A stretch of 64,000 bases of DNA from Pseudarthrobacter defluvii (GCF_030323865.1 NZ_CP066362.1:1922001-1986000); one strand, 5' to 3'; shown: positions 42,796 through 52,566, numbered from the stretch's first letter. Notes: generated by a model not told the origin, from the letters alone. Translations and numbers: made by a program.

Positions 42796-43824
42796 GTGCT
42801 CGACTTGCCTGTATGGTTCGAGGTTGGCTCATTTGCCGTCCTCGGCCTCATTCTCCTGATCGATCTCCTCCTGGTGGTGCGCCGGCCGCACGAACCGTCC
42901 ATGAAGGAGGCCGGATTGTGGGTGGCCTTCTACGTCACGCTGGCCCTGGCCTTCGCCGGCGCCATGTTCGCTTTCACCGGCCCTGAATTCGGCAGCCAGT
43001 TCGTTGCCGGCTGGGTCACGGAGTACAGCCTCAGCATCGACAACCTTTTCGTGTTCATCATCATCATGGCCAGGTTCTCCGTGCCCAGGAAATACCAGCA
43101 GGAAGTGTTGATGGTAGGCATTATCATCGCGCTCATCCTGCGCGGCATCTTCATCCTGCTGGGCGCCGTGGTCATCAACCAGTTCAGCTGGGTGTTCTAC
43201 ATCTTCGGCGCCTTCCTGCTCTGGACGGCGTGGAAGCAGGCCCAGGACGAGGGCGAAGAGGAAGAAGACCGCGAGAACCCGCTGATTGCCAAAATCCGCA
43301 AGGTCATCCCCATGTCGGAGAAGTTCGACGGCGGCAAGTTGCGGACCGTGGTCAACGGCAAGAAGGTCTTCACCCCAATGGTGATTGTCTTCATCACCAT
43401 TGGCCTGACGGACCTCCTGTTTGCGGTGGACTCCATCCCGGCGATCTTCGGCCTGACCCAGAGCCCCTTCATCGTCTTTACCGCCAACCTCTTTGCCCTG
43501 ATGGGCCTGCGGCAGCTGTACTTCCTCCTCGGTGGCCTGATGAACCGGCTGATCTACCTGAAGCACGCGCTGTCCGTCATCCTGGCATTCATCGGCGTCA
43601 AGCTGGTCCTGCACGCCATGCACGTCAACGAGCTGCCCTTCATCAACGGTGGGCACCACATCGAGTGGGCGCCGGAGATCCCCACCTTCGTATCGCTTGC
43701 GGTCATTGTGGGCACCATCATTATTGCCGTGGCCGCGAGCCTGCTCAGCTCCAAAGCGCAGGCTGCGGAAGTTGATCCCCGGCTCGAAGAGGACGCCAGG
43801 AAGAGCCACAGCGACGCCGAATAG
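42796..43824 (+). CDS. TerC family integral membrane protein, probable Mn2+ exporter
   Basis: A 342-residue TerC protein. FEVGSFAVLGLILLIDLLLVV begins helix 1, followed by AFYVTLALAFAGAMFAF, VTEYSLSIDNLFVFIIIMARF (acidic metal motif SxDN), and TDLLFAVDSIPAIFGLTQSPFIVF (second metal motif). Seven or more membrane helices surround an acidic loop (DEGEEEEDRENP). TerC proteins of this type export manganese, and the riboswitch ahead of the gene supports that. The GTG at 42796 is chosen since AAAGG lies 7 nt upstream and the family usually starts with a short peptide before helix 1; an ATG at 42736 lies inside the riboswitch. Confidence 0.9.
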   Translation: MLDLPVWFEVGSFAVLGLILLIDLLLVVRRPHEPSMKEAGLWVAFYVTLALAFAGAMFAFTGPEFGSQFVAGWVTEYSLSIDNLFVFIIIMARFSVPRKYQQEVLMVGIIIALILRGIFILLGAVVINQFSWVFYIFGAFLLWTAWKQAQDEGEEEEDRENPLIAKIRKVIPMSEKFDGGKLRTVVNGKKVFTPMVIVFITIGLTDLLFAVDSIPAIFGLTQSPFIVFTANLFALMGLRQLYFLLGGLMNRLIYLKHALSVILAFIGVKLVLHAMHVNELPFINGGHHIEWAPEIPTFVSLAVIVGTIIIAVAASLLSSKAQAAEVDPRLEEDARKSHSDAE

Positions 43825-43849
43825 GGCCGCGCCGCACGATCCCATCACG

Positions 43850-43888
43850 GTAGTCCCGGCCTCCTTCGCGGCCGGGACTACCCGTTTT
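43850..43888 (+). terminator. Intrinsic terminator after terC
   Basis: GTAGTCCCGGCC (43850-43861) pairs with GGCCGGGACTAC (43870-43881), a perfect 12-bp stem with an 8-nt loop, followed by CCGTTTT. It starts 25 bp after the terC stop. Confidence 0.9.
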
Positions 43889-43955
43889 AAACCCTGGTAG
43901 AAACAGCGACCAAAACCCCCTGCAGGGCACCCCGGCACGGGTCTATGCTCGGAAC

Positions 43956-45335
43956 ATGGCCCGCACACTTGTGAAGGATCAGGGCGTGCGCCAGGTGCAG
44001 CGGCGCACCGTTGTGCTCTTGAGCGCGGCCCAGGTGTTCGGTGGACTCGGGACGGGTTCAACCGTGTCTATCGGCTCCATCCTGGCCGTCGAACTCTCGG
44101 GGTCCAGCGCGTGGGCGGGATCCGTTGCCACCGTAATGACCCTCGGCGCCGCAGCCGCAGCGCTGCCCCTGGCGTCCCTGGCCGAACGGCGCGGCCGCCG
44201 CACCGGTCAGGTGGCCGGACTCTCCGCCGCCCTTGCCGGCGCAGTGCTCATGGTCCTGGCAGTGATATCCGGTTCCTTCATCCTGCTGGTCCTGGGGGCG
44301 GCAGGCATCGGCGTGGGGACTGCCGCGAGCCTGCAGGCCAGGTTCGCGGCCGTCGATCTCGCTGCCGCCGAGCACCGTGGCCGGGCGCTGTCCACCGTCG
44401 TCTGGGCGGTCACCGTCGGCGCCGTCGCCGGGCCCAATCTCATCCAGCCCGGTACGGCTGTTGGCACCGCACTGGGCCTGCCGCCCATCGCAGGCCCCTT
44501 CGTGATCTCCGGGGCCGGGCTCCTGATCGCCACCGTGCTCGTGTTCGCCGGCCTCCGTCCCGACCCGCTGCTGCTGGCACGCGAACTTGCCGCTGCCGGC
44601 AAGAACGTCGCGACGGGCCATCTGGACGCCCCGCACACCGGCGGCCCTTCGGCAGATGTCCCCGGGCAGGGCGTCCCCGGCGCGCCACCGGCCGTCGGAG
44701 GCTCCCTTGGCCGTGGAGTACGGGCCATCCGCAGTTCGCGGACGGCGCTGCTGGCCGTGACCGGAATCGTCGCTGCCCATGCCGTCATGGTGGGCGTGAT
44801 GTCCATGACTCCGCTGCACCTGCAGCACCTCGTGGAGGGGCCCGGTCCGCATACCGGACATGCCGAGGGTGACGTGCTGGTCATCATCGGCTTCACCATT
44901 TCGCTGCACATCGCCGGGATGTTCGCGCTCTCCCCGGTCATGGGCTGGCTGACGGACAGGGCAGGCCGGATCGAGACCATCATGATCGGCTTCACGGTGC
45001 TGGTGGCCGCCGTCGCGGTTGCCGGATTCGGGCAGTCCTCAACCACCGCCGTAGCCATCGGGCTGGTCCTGCTGGGCGTGGGCTGGTCTGCGGCCACCAT
45101 CTCGGGGTCCACGCTGCTGGCTGACAGCGTCGGGCGGGACGCCAAAGTGGCGGTGCAGGGCGTCTCCGACATGCTGATGGGCGCCGCGGGAGCGCTGGGC
45201 GGCGCGTTGTCCGGACTGGTCCTGGGCTACGCCGGCTACCTGGGCCTGAACCTCCTGGGCGGAACCATCGGCGCTGCTGTCCTGGCCGCCGCCGTTGTCA
45301 CCCGCACGTCGCACCGGCAGTCAGCGGCCGCTTGA
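43956..45335 (+). CDS. MFS transporter
   Basis: A 459-residue major facilitator with about 12 hydrophobic segments. The loop 2-3 signature is degenerate but visible (LPLASLAERRGRRTGQVAGL). VSIGSILAVELSGSSAWAGSVATVM forms helices 1-2. The central loop (LDAPHTGGPSADVPGQGVPG) separates the two six-helix halves, and the second half repeats the GWLTDRAGRIETIM motif. The shape resembles drug/proton antiporters or nitrate-type MFS proteins, and the substrate is unknown. TATGCT is 6 nt before the ATG (leaderless). The 3' end overlaps the convergent hydrolase gene by 15 bp. Confidence 0.88.
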   Translation: MARTLVKDQGVRQVQRRTVVLLSAAQVFGGLGTGSTVSIGSILAVELSGSSAWAGSVATVMTLGAAAAALPLASLAERRGRRTGQVAGLSAALAGAVLMVLAVISGSFILLVLGAAGIGVGTAASLQARFAAVDLAAAEHRGRALSTVVWAVTVGAVAGPNLIQPGTAVGTALGLPPIAGPFVISGAGLLIATVLVFAGLRPDPLLLARELAAAGKNVATGHLDAPHTGGPSADVPGQGVPGAPPAVGGSLGRGVRAIRSSRTALLAVTGIVAAHAVMVGVMSMTPLHLQHLVEGPGPHTGHAEGDVLVIIGFTISLHIAGMFALSPVMGWLTDRAGRIETIMIGFTVLVAAVAVAGFGQSSTTAVAIGLVLLGVGWSAATISGSTLLADSVGRDAKVAVQGVSDMLMGAAGALGGALSGLVLGYAGYLGLNLLGGTIGAAVLAAAVVTRTSHRQSAAA

Positions 45336-46658
45336 CCGGGCCATTCCCAACAGGCGGGCGAAGATCCTCTCACCGTCGTCGGCAATCCCGTCGTGATGGA
45401 AGTCGGCGGTCTCCCACACCTGCAGGCCCTGCACTGCTGCCACGGTGCGCAAGGAGAGGTCCCGGTCCACGTAGATATCGTCCGAGTACACCGCCGCCGC
45501 CACGGGGACGGTGTTGGTGGCAAGCACCCGGGAATCGTAGAGCGGTTGCCAATCCTGCCTGCAAGCCAGCAGCTCCGCGACCTCCCGCAAGGGCTCGAGG
45601 GCCGGGTCCTGCTCGAAGTACCACGGATACACCATCTCGCCGGTCAGCAGCAGCGGCTCGGCATCCGGCCTGAACCAGGGGTTCTCGGCGAGCATCCGCC
45701 AGGCGGACCAATTGGTGGCCTGCCCCTGGCCGTAAATGGATTCGTGCATCAGGGCATACAGCGGGTTGGAACGGCGGGAAACGACGCCCTGGAGCTGCTC
45801 CAGGAACGTGTCCGAAAGCCTTGGCCCGCCGGGGGTCTGCACGAAGGCGTCCTCCAGCAGGTAGTGGAGGCTGTCCACCCGGGTGTTGCCGCCCAGGAAT
45901 GCCCCCGCCATCTGGAACCGTTCCACCGTCAGGGGCACGCCGTCGGGCATCATCTCGGTTGTTGAGCGCAGGTGCCGGGCAATCCGCTCCACCGTCTTCC
46001 GGTCCTCCGGATACCAGCCGAAGTATTCCTCGTTGCGTGCCGCCACGCGCTGGTAGGTGGCGCGGTACACGTCGTCCGCGCTGCCGGTGAGCGGTGCAAG
46101 GCCGCCGGTGATGAGCACTTCGCGCAGTCCCTCCGGTGCGAAGGACAGGTACGTCAGGGCGCAAAAGCCCCCGTAGCTTTGGCCGTAGATGGTCCAGGGG
46201 CCGGAGCCAAGGGCCGCTCGGATCAGCTCCGCGTCCGCCACGATCGAGTCTGCCCTGAAATGTTCCAGGTAGGCGGCCTGGGCGGGCGCGGAGCCGCGGC
46301 CAGGCAGGGTGGTGCGGTCGAGGGGTGTGGAGAGCCCAGTGCCGCGCTGGTCCAGCATCAGGATCCGGAAGTCCTGGGCCGCGGCCTTGCTCCAGCCGCC
46401 CAGGGAACCCCACCTGTTCCCGCGTCCGCCGGGTCCGCCCTGCAGGAACAGAAGCCATGGCAGCGCGCCGGCGGCTTCCTCGCTGTGTGCCGCGGAGACG
46501 TACTCGCGTGCGAAAACTGTGATGGACTCGCCGGACGGCTCCGAATGGTCCAGTGGGACCGTGAAGTAGTGCTCCACGGTGCGCATGCCGCGGAACTCGT
46601 GCCTGGCCCTGACCTCGTGCCGGACCGCTGCGGCAGGGCCGCGCTGCACGTCAACCAC
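45321..46658 (-). CDS. Alpha/beta hydrolase of the prolyl aminopeptidase (S33) type
   Basis: A 445-residue alpha/beta hydrolase. LLFLQGGPGGRGN near residue 70 is the oxyanion loop of S33 peptidases, LMLDQRGTGLS near 100 the following strand, IYGQSYGGFCAL near 157 the nucleophile Ser, and DFHHDGI near 425 the catalytic His. The 340-430 region is a cap/late-core segment. It probably removes N-terminal proline or acts on other peptides or amides in the cytoplasm. The GTG at 46658 overlaps the GNAT stop by 8 nt; an internal ATG at 46586 (RTVEHYFTVPLDH) is an alternative that also fits family length. Confidence 0.85.
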   Translation of the reverse strand: MVDVQRGPAAAVRHEVRARHEFRGMRTVEHYFTVPLDHSEPSGESITVFAREYVSAAHSEEAAGALPWLLFLQGGPGGRGNRWGSLGGWSKAAAQDFRILMLDQRGTGLSTPLDRTTLPGRGSAPAQAAYLEHFRADSIVADAELIRAALGSGPWTIYGQSYGGFCALTYLSFAPEGLREVLITGGLAPLTGSADDVYRATYQRVAARNEEYFGWYPEDRKTVERIARHLRSTTEMMPDGVPLTVERFQMAGAFLGGNTRVDSLHYLLEDAFVQTPGGPRLSDTFLEQLQGVVSRRSNPLYALMHESIYGQGQATNWSAWRMLAENPWFRPDAEPLLLTGEMVYPWYFEQDPALEPLREVAELLACRQDWQPLYDSRVLATNTVPVAAAVYSDDIYVDRDLSLRTVAAVQGLQVWETADFHHDGIADDGERIFARLLGMARSSGR

Positions 46659-47157
46659 GGGCGGGAGCCGGGAGGGAGGCTGCCCGGCCCAACATATCCA
46701 GCGCCTCGCCGGTGAGCCGGAAGGTGGACCAGCCGTCCATGGGGCGGGCCCCGAGGCGGCGGTAGAAATTGATGGAGGGCTCGTTCCAGTCCAGCACGCT
46801 CCACTCCACCCGGGCGTAGCCGTTCTCTACGGCGATCGCGGCGAGGTGCTGCAGCAGCGCCTTGCCGTGCCCGTCGCCGCGCGCTTCCGGGCTGACGTAG
46901 AGGTCCTCCAGGTAGATCCCGTGCACGCCCTCCCAGGTGGAGTAGTTCAGGAACCACAGTGCGAAGCCCTGCACGTCCCCCGCATCATCTTCGGCCATGA
47001 CAGCGAACACGCTGGGGTTGTCGCCAAAGAGCGCCTGGTCCAACAGCTCGGGTGAATTCCGGACGGCGTCGGGTTCCTTCTCGTAATGAGCCAGTTCGTG
47101 GATCATGCGGAGGATGGCGGGGACGTCATGCCGGGTTGCGGGGCGGATTACACTCAT
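46651..47157 (-). CDS. GNAT family N-acetyltransferase (diamine/SSAT-like)
   Basis: A 168-residue GNAT protein. ILRMIHELAHYEKEPDAV near residue 15 and GFALWFLNYSTWEGVHGIYLEDLYVSPEARGDGHGKALL near 64-101 are typical of the SSAT/diamine acetyltransferase group, with the acetyl-CoA loop RGDGHGKALL. WSVLDWNEPSINFYRRLGARP near 118 is the final helix-strand block. A polyamine or similar amine is the likely substrate. TAAGCT lies 6 nt before the ATG, which supports a leaderless start. The peptidase-like gene follows with an 8-nt overlap, so they are co-transcribed. Confidence 0.88.
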   Translation of the reverse strand: MSVIRPATRHDVPAILRMIHELAHYEKEPDAVRNSPELLDQALFGDNPSVFAVMAEDDAGDVQGFALWFLNYSTWEGVHGIYLEDLYVSPEARGDGHGKALLQHLAAIAVENGYARVEWSVLDWNEPSINFYRRLGARPMDGWSTFRLTGEALDMLGRAASLPAPARG

Positions 47158-47233
47158 GATTCGAGCTTACCGCCGGTACCGGCACGCCCACCGCAGGGCC
47201 GTGGAGAGCCCGCAGGAGCGCAGGCGGCCCGCG

Positions 47234-49777
47234 TCAGAGGCGGTTTACCTCCGTCACCCTGACCATGGCCGTTCCGGTCGCATCGGACTCCGCCAGGTCC
47301 ACCTCCGCCGAGATCCCCCAGTCGTGGTTGCCCGCCGGATCGTCGAAGATCTGGCGAACCTTCCAGGTCCCGGGTTCCTCGGTAATCATCAGCAGGCCGG
47401 GGCCGCGGGCATCGGGGCCCGTCCCAATGTCGTCGTGTTCGTCGAAGTAGTCGTCCAGCGCGTCTTCCCAGCGGTCGGCACCCCAGCCGGAGCCGCCGTC
47501 GAGCTCTCCCAAAGCCGCGGAATCCTCGTCGGCGAACAACTCCACCCGGCGGAACATCTCGTTGCGCACCATCACCCGGAATGCGCGGATGTTTGAGGTG
47601 AGCGACGGCGGCGGGGGCGGCGGTGCGTCGTGCGGCGTCGGGGCCTTCCCGGACGTGAGTTCCTCCCACTCGTCCAGGAGGCTGGAGTCCACCTGCCGCA
47701 CCAGCTCGCCGAGCCAGGCGATGAGATCCGCCAGGTCCTCTCGGAGGGCGTCCTGCGGGACGGTCTGGCGCAGCGCCTTGAAGGCGTCGGCGAGGTACCG
47801 CAGCACGATGCCTTCCGAGCGCGCCAGGCCGTAGAACTGGACGAACTCACCAAAGTTCATGGCCCGTTCGTACATGTCGCGGACCACCGACTTGGGTGCC
47901 AGCTCGAAGTCGCCCACCCACGGCGCAGCCTTCCGGTACACCTCGAACGCCTCACCCAGGATCTCTGCCAGCGGCTGGGGGTAGGTCACCTCATCCAGCA
48001 TGGCCATCCGCTGGTCGTAGTCGATGCCGTCGGCCTTCATGGCGGCCACCGCTTCGCCGCGGGCCTTCTTTTGCTGTGCGGAGAGGATTTGGCGGGGTTT
48101 CTCCAGGGTCGCCTCAATGACGGACACCACGTCCAGGGCGTACGACGGCGACTCCGGGTCAAGGAGGTCCAGCGCAGCAAGTGCGAAGGGGGAGAGCGGC
48201 TGGTTGAGGGCGAAGTTTGGCTGCAGGTGCACGGTCAGCCGGACAGTGCGGCCATCGGGGCCTTGTTCGTCCGGCGGGATCCGCTCGATGACCTCGGCGG
48301 CCAGCAGTTCCCGGTAGATGCCCAGCGCCTTCTTCATCAGCCGCAGCTGGTTGGGGCGCGGCTCGTGGTTCTCGGTGAGCAGCCGCCGGGCCGCCGCGAA
48401 CGGGTCGCCGGGCCGTTCCATCAGGTTCATCAGCATGGCGTGCGTCACCGTGAAGCTTGACGTCAACGGGTCCGGGACTGATTCCACCAGTCGGTTGAAG
48501 GTTGGTTCACCCCAAGACACGAAACCTTCGGGCGGTTTCTTCTTCACCACCTGGCGCAGCTTCTTCTGGTCGTCGCCGAACTTGGCGGTGGCCTTGGCCA
48601 TGGCCTTCACGTTCTCGATCACGTGCTCGGGCGCCTGCACCACCACGGTCCCGGCGGTGTCGTAGCCCGCCCGGCCGGCCCGCCCCGCAATCTGGTGGAA
48701 CTCACGTGAGTTGAGCAGCCGGGTGCGGACGCCGTCGTACTTGCTCAAGGCCGTGAGCAGCACCGTCCGGATGGGCACGTTGATGCCCACGCCCAGTGTG
48801 TCCGTCCCGCAAATCACCTTCAGCAGCCCCGCCTGTGCCAGCTGCTCCACCAGCCGGCGGTACTTTGGCAGCATGCCGGCGTGGTGCACGCCGATCCCGT
48901 GGCGGACCAGCCTGTTCAGCGTCTTCCCGAACCCCGCCGCAAACCGGAAGTTGGCGATCAGCTCCGCGATCTTGTCCTTTTCCTCCCTGGTGCACACGTT
49001 GATGCTCATCAGGTTCTGGGCGCGGTCAATGGCTTCGAGCTGGCTGAAGTGCACCACGTAGACAGGCACCTGCTTGGTGGACAGCAGCTCCTCCAGGGTC
49101 TCGTGGACGGGAGTCTGGTGGTAGTAGTAGTGCAGCGGGATGGGCCGCTCCGCCGAGCTCACCGTGGTGGTGGCGCGGCCGGTCAACGCGGTCAGCCCCT
49201 CCTCGAACCGGGTCACGTCGCCCAGGGTGGCGGACATGAGCAGGAACTGCGCCTGCGGAAGCTCCAGGAGGGGGACTTGCCAGGCCCAGCCGCGCTGCGG
49301 GTCGGAGTAGAAGTGGAACTCGTCCATGATCACCGCGCCGAGCTCCGCGGCCGAGCCTTCCCGCAATGCGATGTTGGCCAGAATCTCTGCGGTGCAGCAG
49401 ATGATGGGCGCGTCCTGGTTGACCCCGGAGTCGCCGGTGATCATGCCCACGTTCTCCGCACCGAAAATGTCGCACAGTGCAAAAAACTTTTCGGAGACCA
49501 GGGCCTTGATGGGCGCCGTGTAATAGCTGCGGCGACCCTGGGCCATGGCCTGGAAGTGCGCGGCGATCGCCACAAGCGACTTCCCCGATCCCGTGGGCGT
49601 TGCCAGGATGACGTTGGCCCCCGTTGCCAGCTCCATGATGGCCTCGTCCTGCGCCGGGTACAGCGACAGGCCCCGGCTTTCCGTCCACTCCACGAACCGG
49701 GTGTACAGGGCGTCGGGGTCGACGGCGGCGGCCGGGTTGGGGGTGGACAGGTCGCTCAGCTGGTCAACGAGTTTCAT
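47234..49777 (-). CDS. DEAD/DEAH-box helicase with C-terminal DUF3516
   Basis: An 847-residue Ski2-like helicase. The Q-like motif LYPAQDEAIMEL is near residue 41, Walker A LATPTGSGKSL near 58, Walker B AVIMDEFHFYSD (DEFH), motif III LMSATLGD, and motif VI FHQIAGRAGRAGYD. The long C-terminal region (VSVIEATLEKPRQILSAQQKK, DFELAPKSVVRDMYERAMNFGEFVQFYGLARSEG, VLRYLADAFKALRQTVP) is the actinobacterial DUF3516 module. It is likely an RNA or DNA unwinding enzyme of the Mtr4/Ski2 relationship, with no proven role. The ATG at 49777 is chosen because TAAGGT lies 8 nt before it; a start at 49798 has no such support. It is on the same strand as the GNAT gene, with a 76-bp gap. Confidence 0.93.
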   Translation of the reverse strand: MKLVDQLSDLSTPNPAAAVDPDALYTRFVEWTESRGLSLYPAQDEAIMELATGANVILATPTGSGKSLVAIAAHFQAMAQGRRSYYTAPIKALVSEKFFALCDIFGAENVGMITGDSGVNQDAPIICCTAEILANIALREGSAAELGAVIMDEFHFYSDPQRGWAWQVPLLELPQAQFLLMSATLGDVTRFEEGLTALTGRATTTVSSAERPIPLHYYYHQTPVHETLEELLSTKQVPVYVVHFSQLEAIDRAQNLMSINVCTREEKDKIAELIANFRFAAGFGKTLNRLVRHGIGVHHAGMLPKYRRLVEQLAQAGLLKVICGTDTLGVGINVPIRTVLLTALSKYDGVRTRLLNSREFHQIAGRAGRAGYDTAGTVVVQAPEHVIENVKAMAKATAKFGDDQKKLRQVVKKKPPEGFVSWGEPTFNRLVESVPDPLTSSFTVTHAMLMNLMERPGDPFAAARRLLTENHEPRPNQLRLMKKALGIYRELLAAEVIERIPPDEQGPDGRTVRLTVHLQPNFALNQPLSPFALAALDLLDPESPSYALDVVSVIEATLEKPRQILSAQQKKARGEAVAAMKADGIDYDQRMAMLDEVTYPQPLAEILGEAFEVYRKAAPWVGDFELAPKSVVRDMYERAMNFGEFVQFYGLARSEGIVLRYLADAFKALRQTVPQDALREDLADLIAWLGELVRQVDSSLLDEWEELTSGKAPTPHDAPPPPPPSLTSNIRAFRVMVRNEMFRRVELFADEDSAALGELDGGSGWGADRWEDALDDYFDEHDDIGTGPDARGPGLLMITEEPGTWKVRQIFDDPAGNHDWGISAEVDLAESDATGTAMVRVTEVNRL

Positions 49778-49874
49778 TGACTTCAACCTTAGTGCCACGT
49801 GGCATACCGGCAGGGCGGTGCTGCCGGGTTACGCTACGGCTTGCCCGTGTGCGCGTCAGAACCTGGAGATATTC

Positions 49875-50657
49875 ATGAAATGGGACCCCGCAAAGTATGC
49901 CGAGTTTGGCGACTACCGGAACAGGCCGTTCTTCGACCTCACGGCCCGGATCCATGCGGAGGGGCCGGCGCACGTGGTGGACCTTGGGTGCGGGCCCGGG
50001 AACCTCACGGCAACCCTGGCCGAACGTTGGCCGGACGGGCGGGTGGTTGGCGTGGACTCGTCCGCGGAGATGCTGGCACAGGCTGCCCCGCTGGCGGCGA
50101 AGATCCCCGCCCTGGCATTCGAGCAGGCGGACATTGCCGCCTGGATGCCCGCTCCCGTGACCGACGTCGTGGTGAGCAACGCCGCCCTGCAGTGGGTCCC
50201 GGGCCACCAGGACCTGATGCGGAAGTGGCTTGAAGCCCTCCGGCCCGGCGCCTGGTTTGCCATGCAGGTGCCCGGAAACTTCAACGCCCCGTCGCACGCC
50301 CTGATGCGGGAACTGGCCGCCTCGGACCGGTGGGCGTCCAAGCTGGACGGGGTGCTGCGGGGCGGGGAAACAGTGGGGGAGCCCGGAGACTACCTGGGCA
50401 TCCTGCTCGACGCCGGCTTCGCGGCGGATGCATGGGAAACCAGCTACCAGCAGGTGCTGCATGGCCAGGACCCGGTGCTGGCGTGGGTCAGGGGCACCGC
50501 GCTGCGCCCGGTCATGGGCGCCCTCAGCGAGGATGACGCCAAGCGCTTCGAATCCGAGTACGCCGCGGCCCTTCGGGACGCTTATCCCCAGGGCGTCCAC
50601 GGCACGGTCTTCCCGTTCCGCCGGATCTTCGCAGTAGGCCGCAAGGCTGTGGGCTGA
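49875..50657 (+). CDS. tam: Trans-aconitate 2-methyltransferase-like
   Basis: A 260-residue class I SAM methyltransferase. MKWDPAKYAEFGDYRNRPFFDL is the characteristic start of trans-aconitate methyltransferases. VVDLGCGPGNLTATLAERW near residue 36 is motif I, VVGVDSSAEML near 58 binds the SAM ribose, and SNAALQWVPGH near 100 and MQVPGNFNAPSHALMRELA near 133 are subgroup-specific. The enzyme would methylate trans-aconitate, an inhibitor of aconitase, in the cytoplasm. It is a single gene, divergent from the helicase and upstream of the ABC exporter operon. Confidence 0.9.
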   Translation: MKWDPAKYAEFGDYRNRPFFDLTARIHAEGPAHVVDLGCGPGNLTATLAERWPDGRVVGVDSSAEMLAQAAPLAAKIPALAFEQADIAAWMPAPVTDVVVSNAALQWVPGHQDLMRKWLEALRPGAWFAMQVPGNFNAPSHALMRELAASDRWASKLDGVLRGGETVGEPGDYLGILLDAGFAADAWETSYQQVLHGQDPVLAWVRGTALRPVMGALSEDDAKRFESEYAAALRDAYPQGVHGTVFPFRRIFAVGRKAVG

Positions 50658-50659
50658 TA

Positions 50660-50686
50660 GTTTTCAAAACCGTCACATGCCGTGAC
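50660..50686. promoter_or_regulatory. Palindromic region before the ABC exporter operon
   Basis: GTTTTCAAAAC (50660-50670) is a perfect palindrome, and GTCAC/GTGAC (50672-50686) is a second, interrupted one. A -10-like TACAAT lies at 50709-50714. The operon ends with its own GntR (YtrA-type) gene, so these palindromes are natural candidates for its operator. Confidence 0.5.
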
Positions 50687-50781
50687 AGCGATGAAAAGTG
50701 ATGTGGCTTACAATGGCGTCTGTGGTTTAGGGGTCAAGCTGCTGGCCCCCTCTTCGGCCAAACGCACATACAGGGGGTATT

Positions 50782-52566
50782 TTGCTGGTCGGACTCATGA
50801 AGCGGCAGCTTGCGGGCCAATACGGGCGGGTCGGCGCCATCGTCTTCCTCCAGTTGGTCCAGGCGGCCGCGAACCTGCTGTTGCCCACGGTGAACGCAGC
50901 CATCATCGATGACGGCATCGTCGCCGGAAGGCCTGAGGTGATCTCGCGGCTCGGGGTGCTCATGGCCGTCATCGCCGTGGTGCAGGCCGTCTCGGCCATC
51001 GCCGCGGGTTACCTTGGCGCCGTGGTGGCCATGAGGATCGGGCACCGCCTGCGGGCGGAGGTGTTCAGCAGGATCCAGTCGCTGTCCTCGCAGGATGTGG
51101 CCCTGTTTGGAACGCAAAGCCTGACCACCCGCGCAACGAACGATGTCCAGCAGGTCCAGGCGTTTGCCGTGCTGGTCTTCACCATGCTCTTTGCCGGGCC
51201 GGCCATGGGCATCGGAGGGATCGTACTTGCCGTGCAGCAGGACGTGGCGCTCTCCGTGGTCGTGATCGTCATCGTGCCCTTGCTCCTGCTCATCATGTAC
51301 TTGATCGTCCGCCGGTTGATTCCGCTCTACCGGGAAGGCCAAGACCTGCTGGACCGGTCCGGCGGTATTCTCCGCGAGCAGATCATTGGCGCTGATGTCA
51401 TCCGTGCCTTCGTCCGGCAGGGCCACGAAGTGCGGCGGTTCGCGGCGACCAACGCGGGCCTGACGGCAAACAACCTTCAGTCGGCGCTCTTGGTGGCCGG
51501 GATGCTGCCGATGATCATGCTGGTGGTCAACATCAGTTCCGTCGCCGTTGTTTGGTTCGGCGGCCACCGCATCCAGGCAGGACTGATGAACCTCGGGGCG
51601 CTTACGGCGTTCATCGCATACATCATGCAGATCCTGCTCGCGATCATGATGTCCATGTACGTCCTGATGACGGCGCCCCGCGCCGCCGTCTGCGCCGAAC
51701 GAATCCAGGCGGTCCTCGACACCGAGCCGTCCGTCAGCAGCTCAGCGCAGCCGCACGCCCTGCTGGACCAGACCCGTTTCCATCACCCCCGGCTGGACCA
51801 CACCCGTTTGGACCCGTCGCGCCCGGCGCCGCTGACATTCCAGGACGTGGGCTTTTCCTATCCGGGTGCAGAAGCCCCTGTGCTTGCCGGCATCAATTTT
51901 ACCGCCGCTCCAGGTACCACCACCGCGATTGTCGGCTCCACAGGCAGCGGCAAGACCACCCTGTTGAATCTGGTTCCGCGTTTCCTTGACCCCACGGAAG
52001 GCCGGATCACGCTGGCCGGCCAGGACATCCGGAACCTGCCCCTGGACCAGCTCCGCGCCGCCATCGCAATCGTGCCCCAGCACTCCCACCTATTCACCGG
52101 AACCATCGCCGACAACCTGAGGATGGGCGCCCCCGACGCAACGGACGAAGAACTCTGGGCCACCCTGGAGGCGGCACAGACCATGCGCTTCATGCGTGAC
52201 CTCCCCCTGGGGCTTGCCACCCCTGTTGGCCAGGGCGGCGCCAGCCTGTCCGGCGGGCAGCGGCAAAGGCTGTGCATTGCCAGGGCCCTGCTGCGCAAAG
52301 CGCCCCTTTACCTCTTCGATGACAGCTTTTCGGCGCTGGACTACGACACGGACACCAGGCTGCGGCAGGCCCTGGACCAGCAGCTCGCCGCGGCAACAAC
52401 CATCCTGGTTGCCGAGCGGATTTCCGCCGTGGAGGACGCGGAGCTCATATTGGTGCTCGACGACGGCGGCCTCGTTGCGCAGGGGACGCACCAGGAGTTG
52501 CTGGAAACCTCAGCCACCTACCGGGAGATTGCCGAATCCCAGCTCGCGTTGGACGGCACGCTGTGA
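50782..52566 (+). CDS. ABC exporter subunit 1 (fused membrane and ATPase domains), degenerate ATPase site
   Basis: A 594-residue half-transporter with a six-helix exporter domain (residues about 15-300) and a C-terminal ATPase. Walker A is GSTGSGKTT, signature LSGGQRQR and Walker B YLFDDSFSALD, in which the catalytic Glu is Asp. The next gene encodes the second half with a normal Glu but an altered signature. The pair should be a heterodimeric multidrug-type exporter (MdlA/MdlB, BmrC/BmrD relationship) with one canonical and one degenerate nucleotide site. The TTG at 50782 gives the normal family N-terminus and AGGGGGT lies just upstream; an ATG at 50797 is the alternative. The gene overlaps the next one by GTGA. 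Confidence 0.9.
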   Translation: MLVGLMKRQLAGQYGRVGAIVFLQLVQAAANLLLPTVNAAIIDDGIVAGRPEVISRLGVLMAVIAVVQAVSAIAAGYLGAVVAMRIGHRLRAEVFSRIQSLSSQDVALFGTQSLTTRATNDVQQVQAFAVLVFTMLFAGPAMGIGGIVLAVQQDVALSVVVIVIVPLLLLIMYLIVRRLIPLYREGQDLLDRSGGILREQIIGADVIRAFVRQGHEVRRFAATNAGLTANNLQSALLVAGMLPMIMLVVNISSVAVVWFGGHRIQAGLMNLGALTAFIAYIMQILLAIMMSMYVLMTAPRAAVCAERIQAVLDTEPSVSSSAQPHALLDQTRFHHPRLDHTRLDPSRPAPLTFQDVGFSYPGAEAPVLAGINFTAAPGTTTAIVGSTGSGKTTLLNLVPRFLDPTEGRITLAGQDIRNLPLDQLRAAIAIVPQHSHLFTGTIADNLRMGAPDATDEELWATLEAAQTMRFMRDLPLGLATPVGQGGASLSGGQRQRLCIARALLRKAPLYLFDDSFSALDYDTDTRLRQALDQQLAAATTILVAERISAVEDAELILVLDDGGLVAQGTHQELLETSATYREIAESQLALDGTL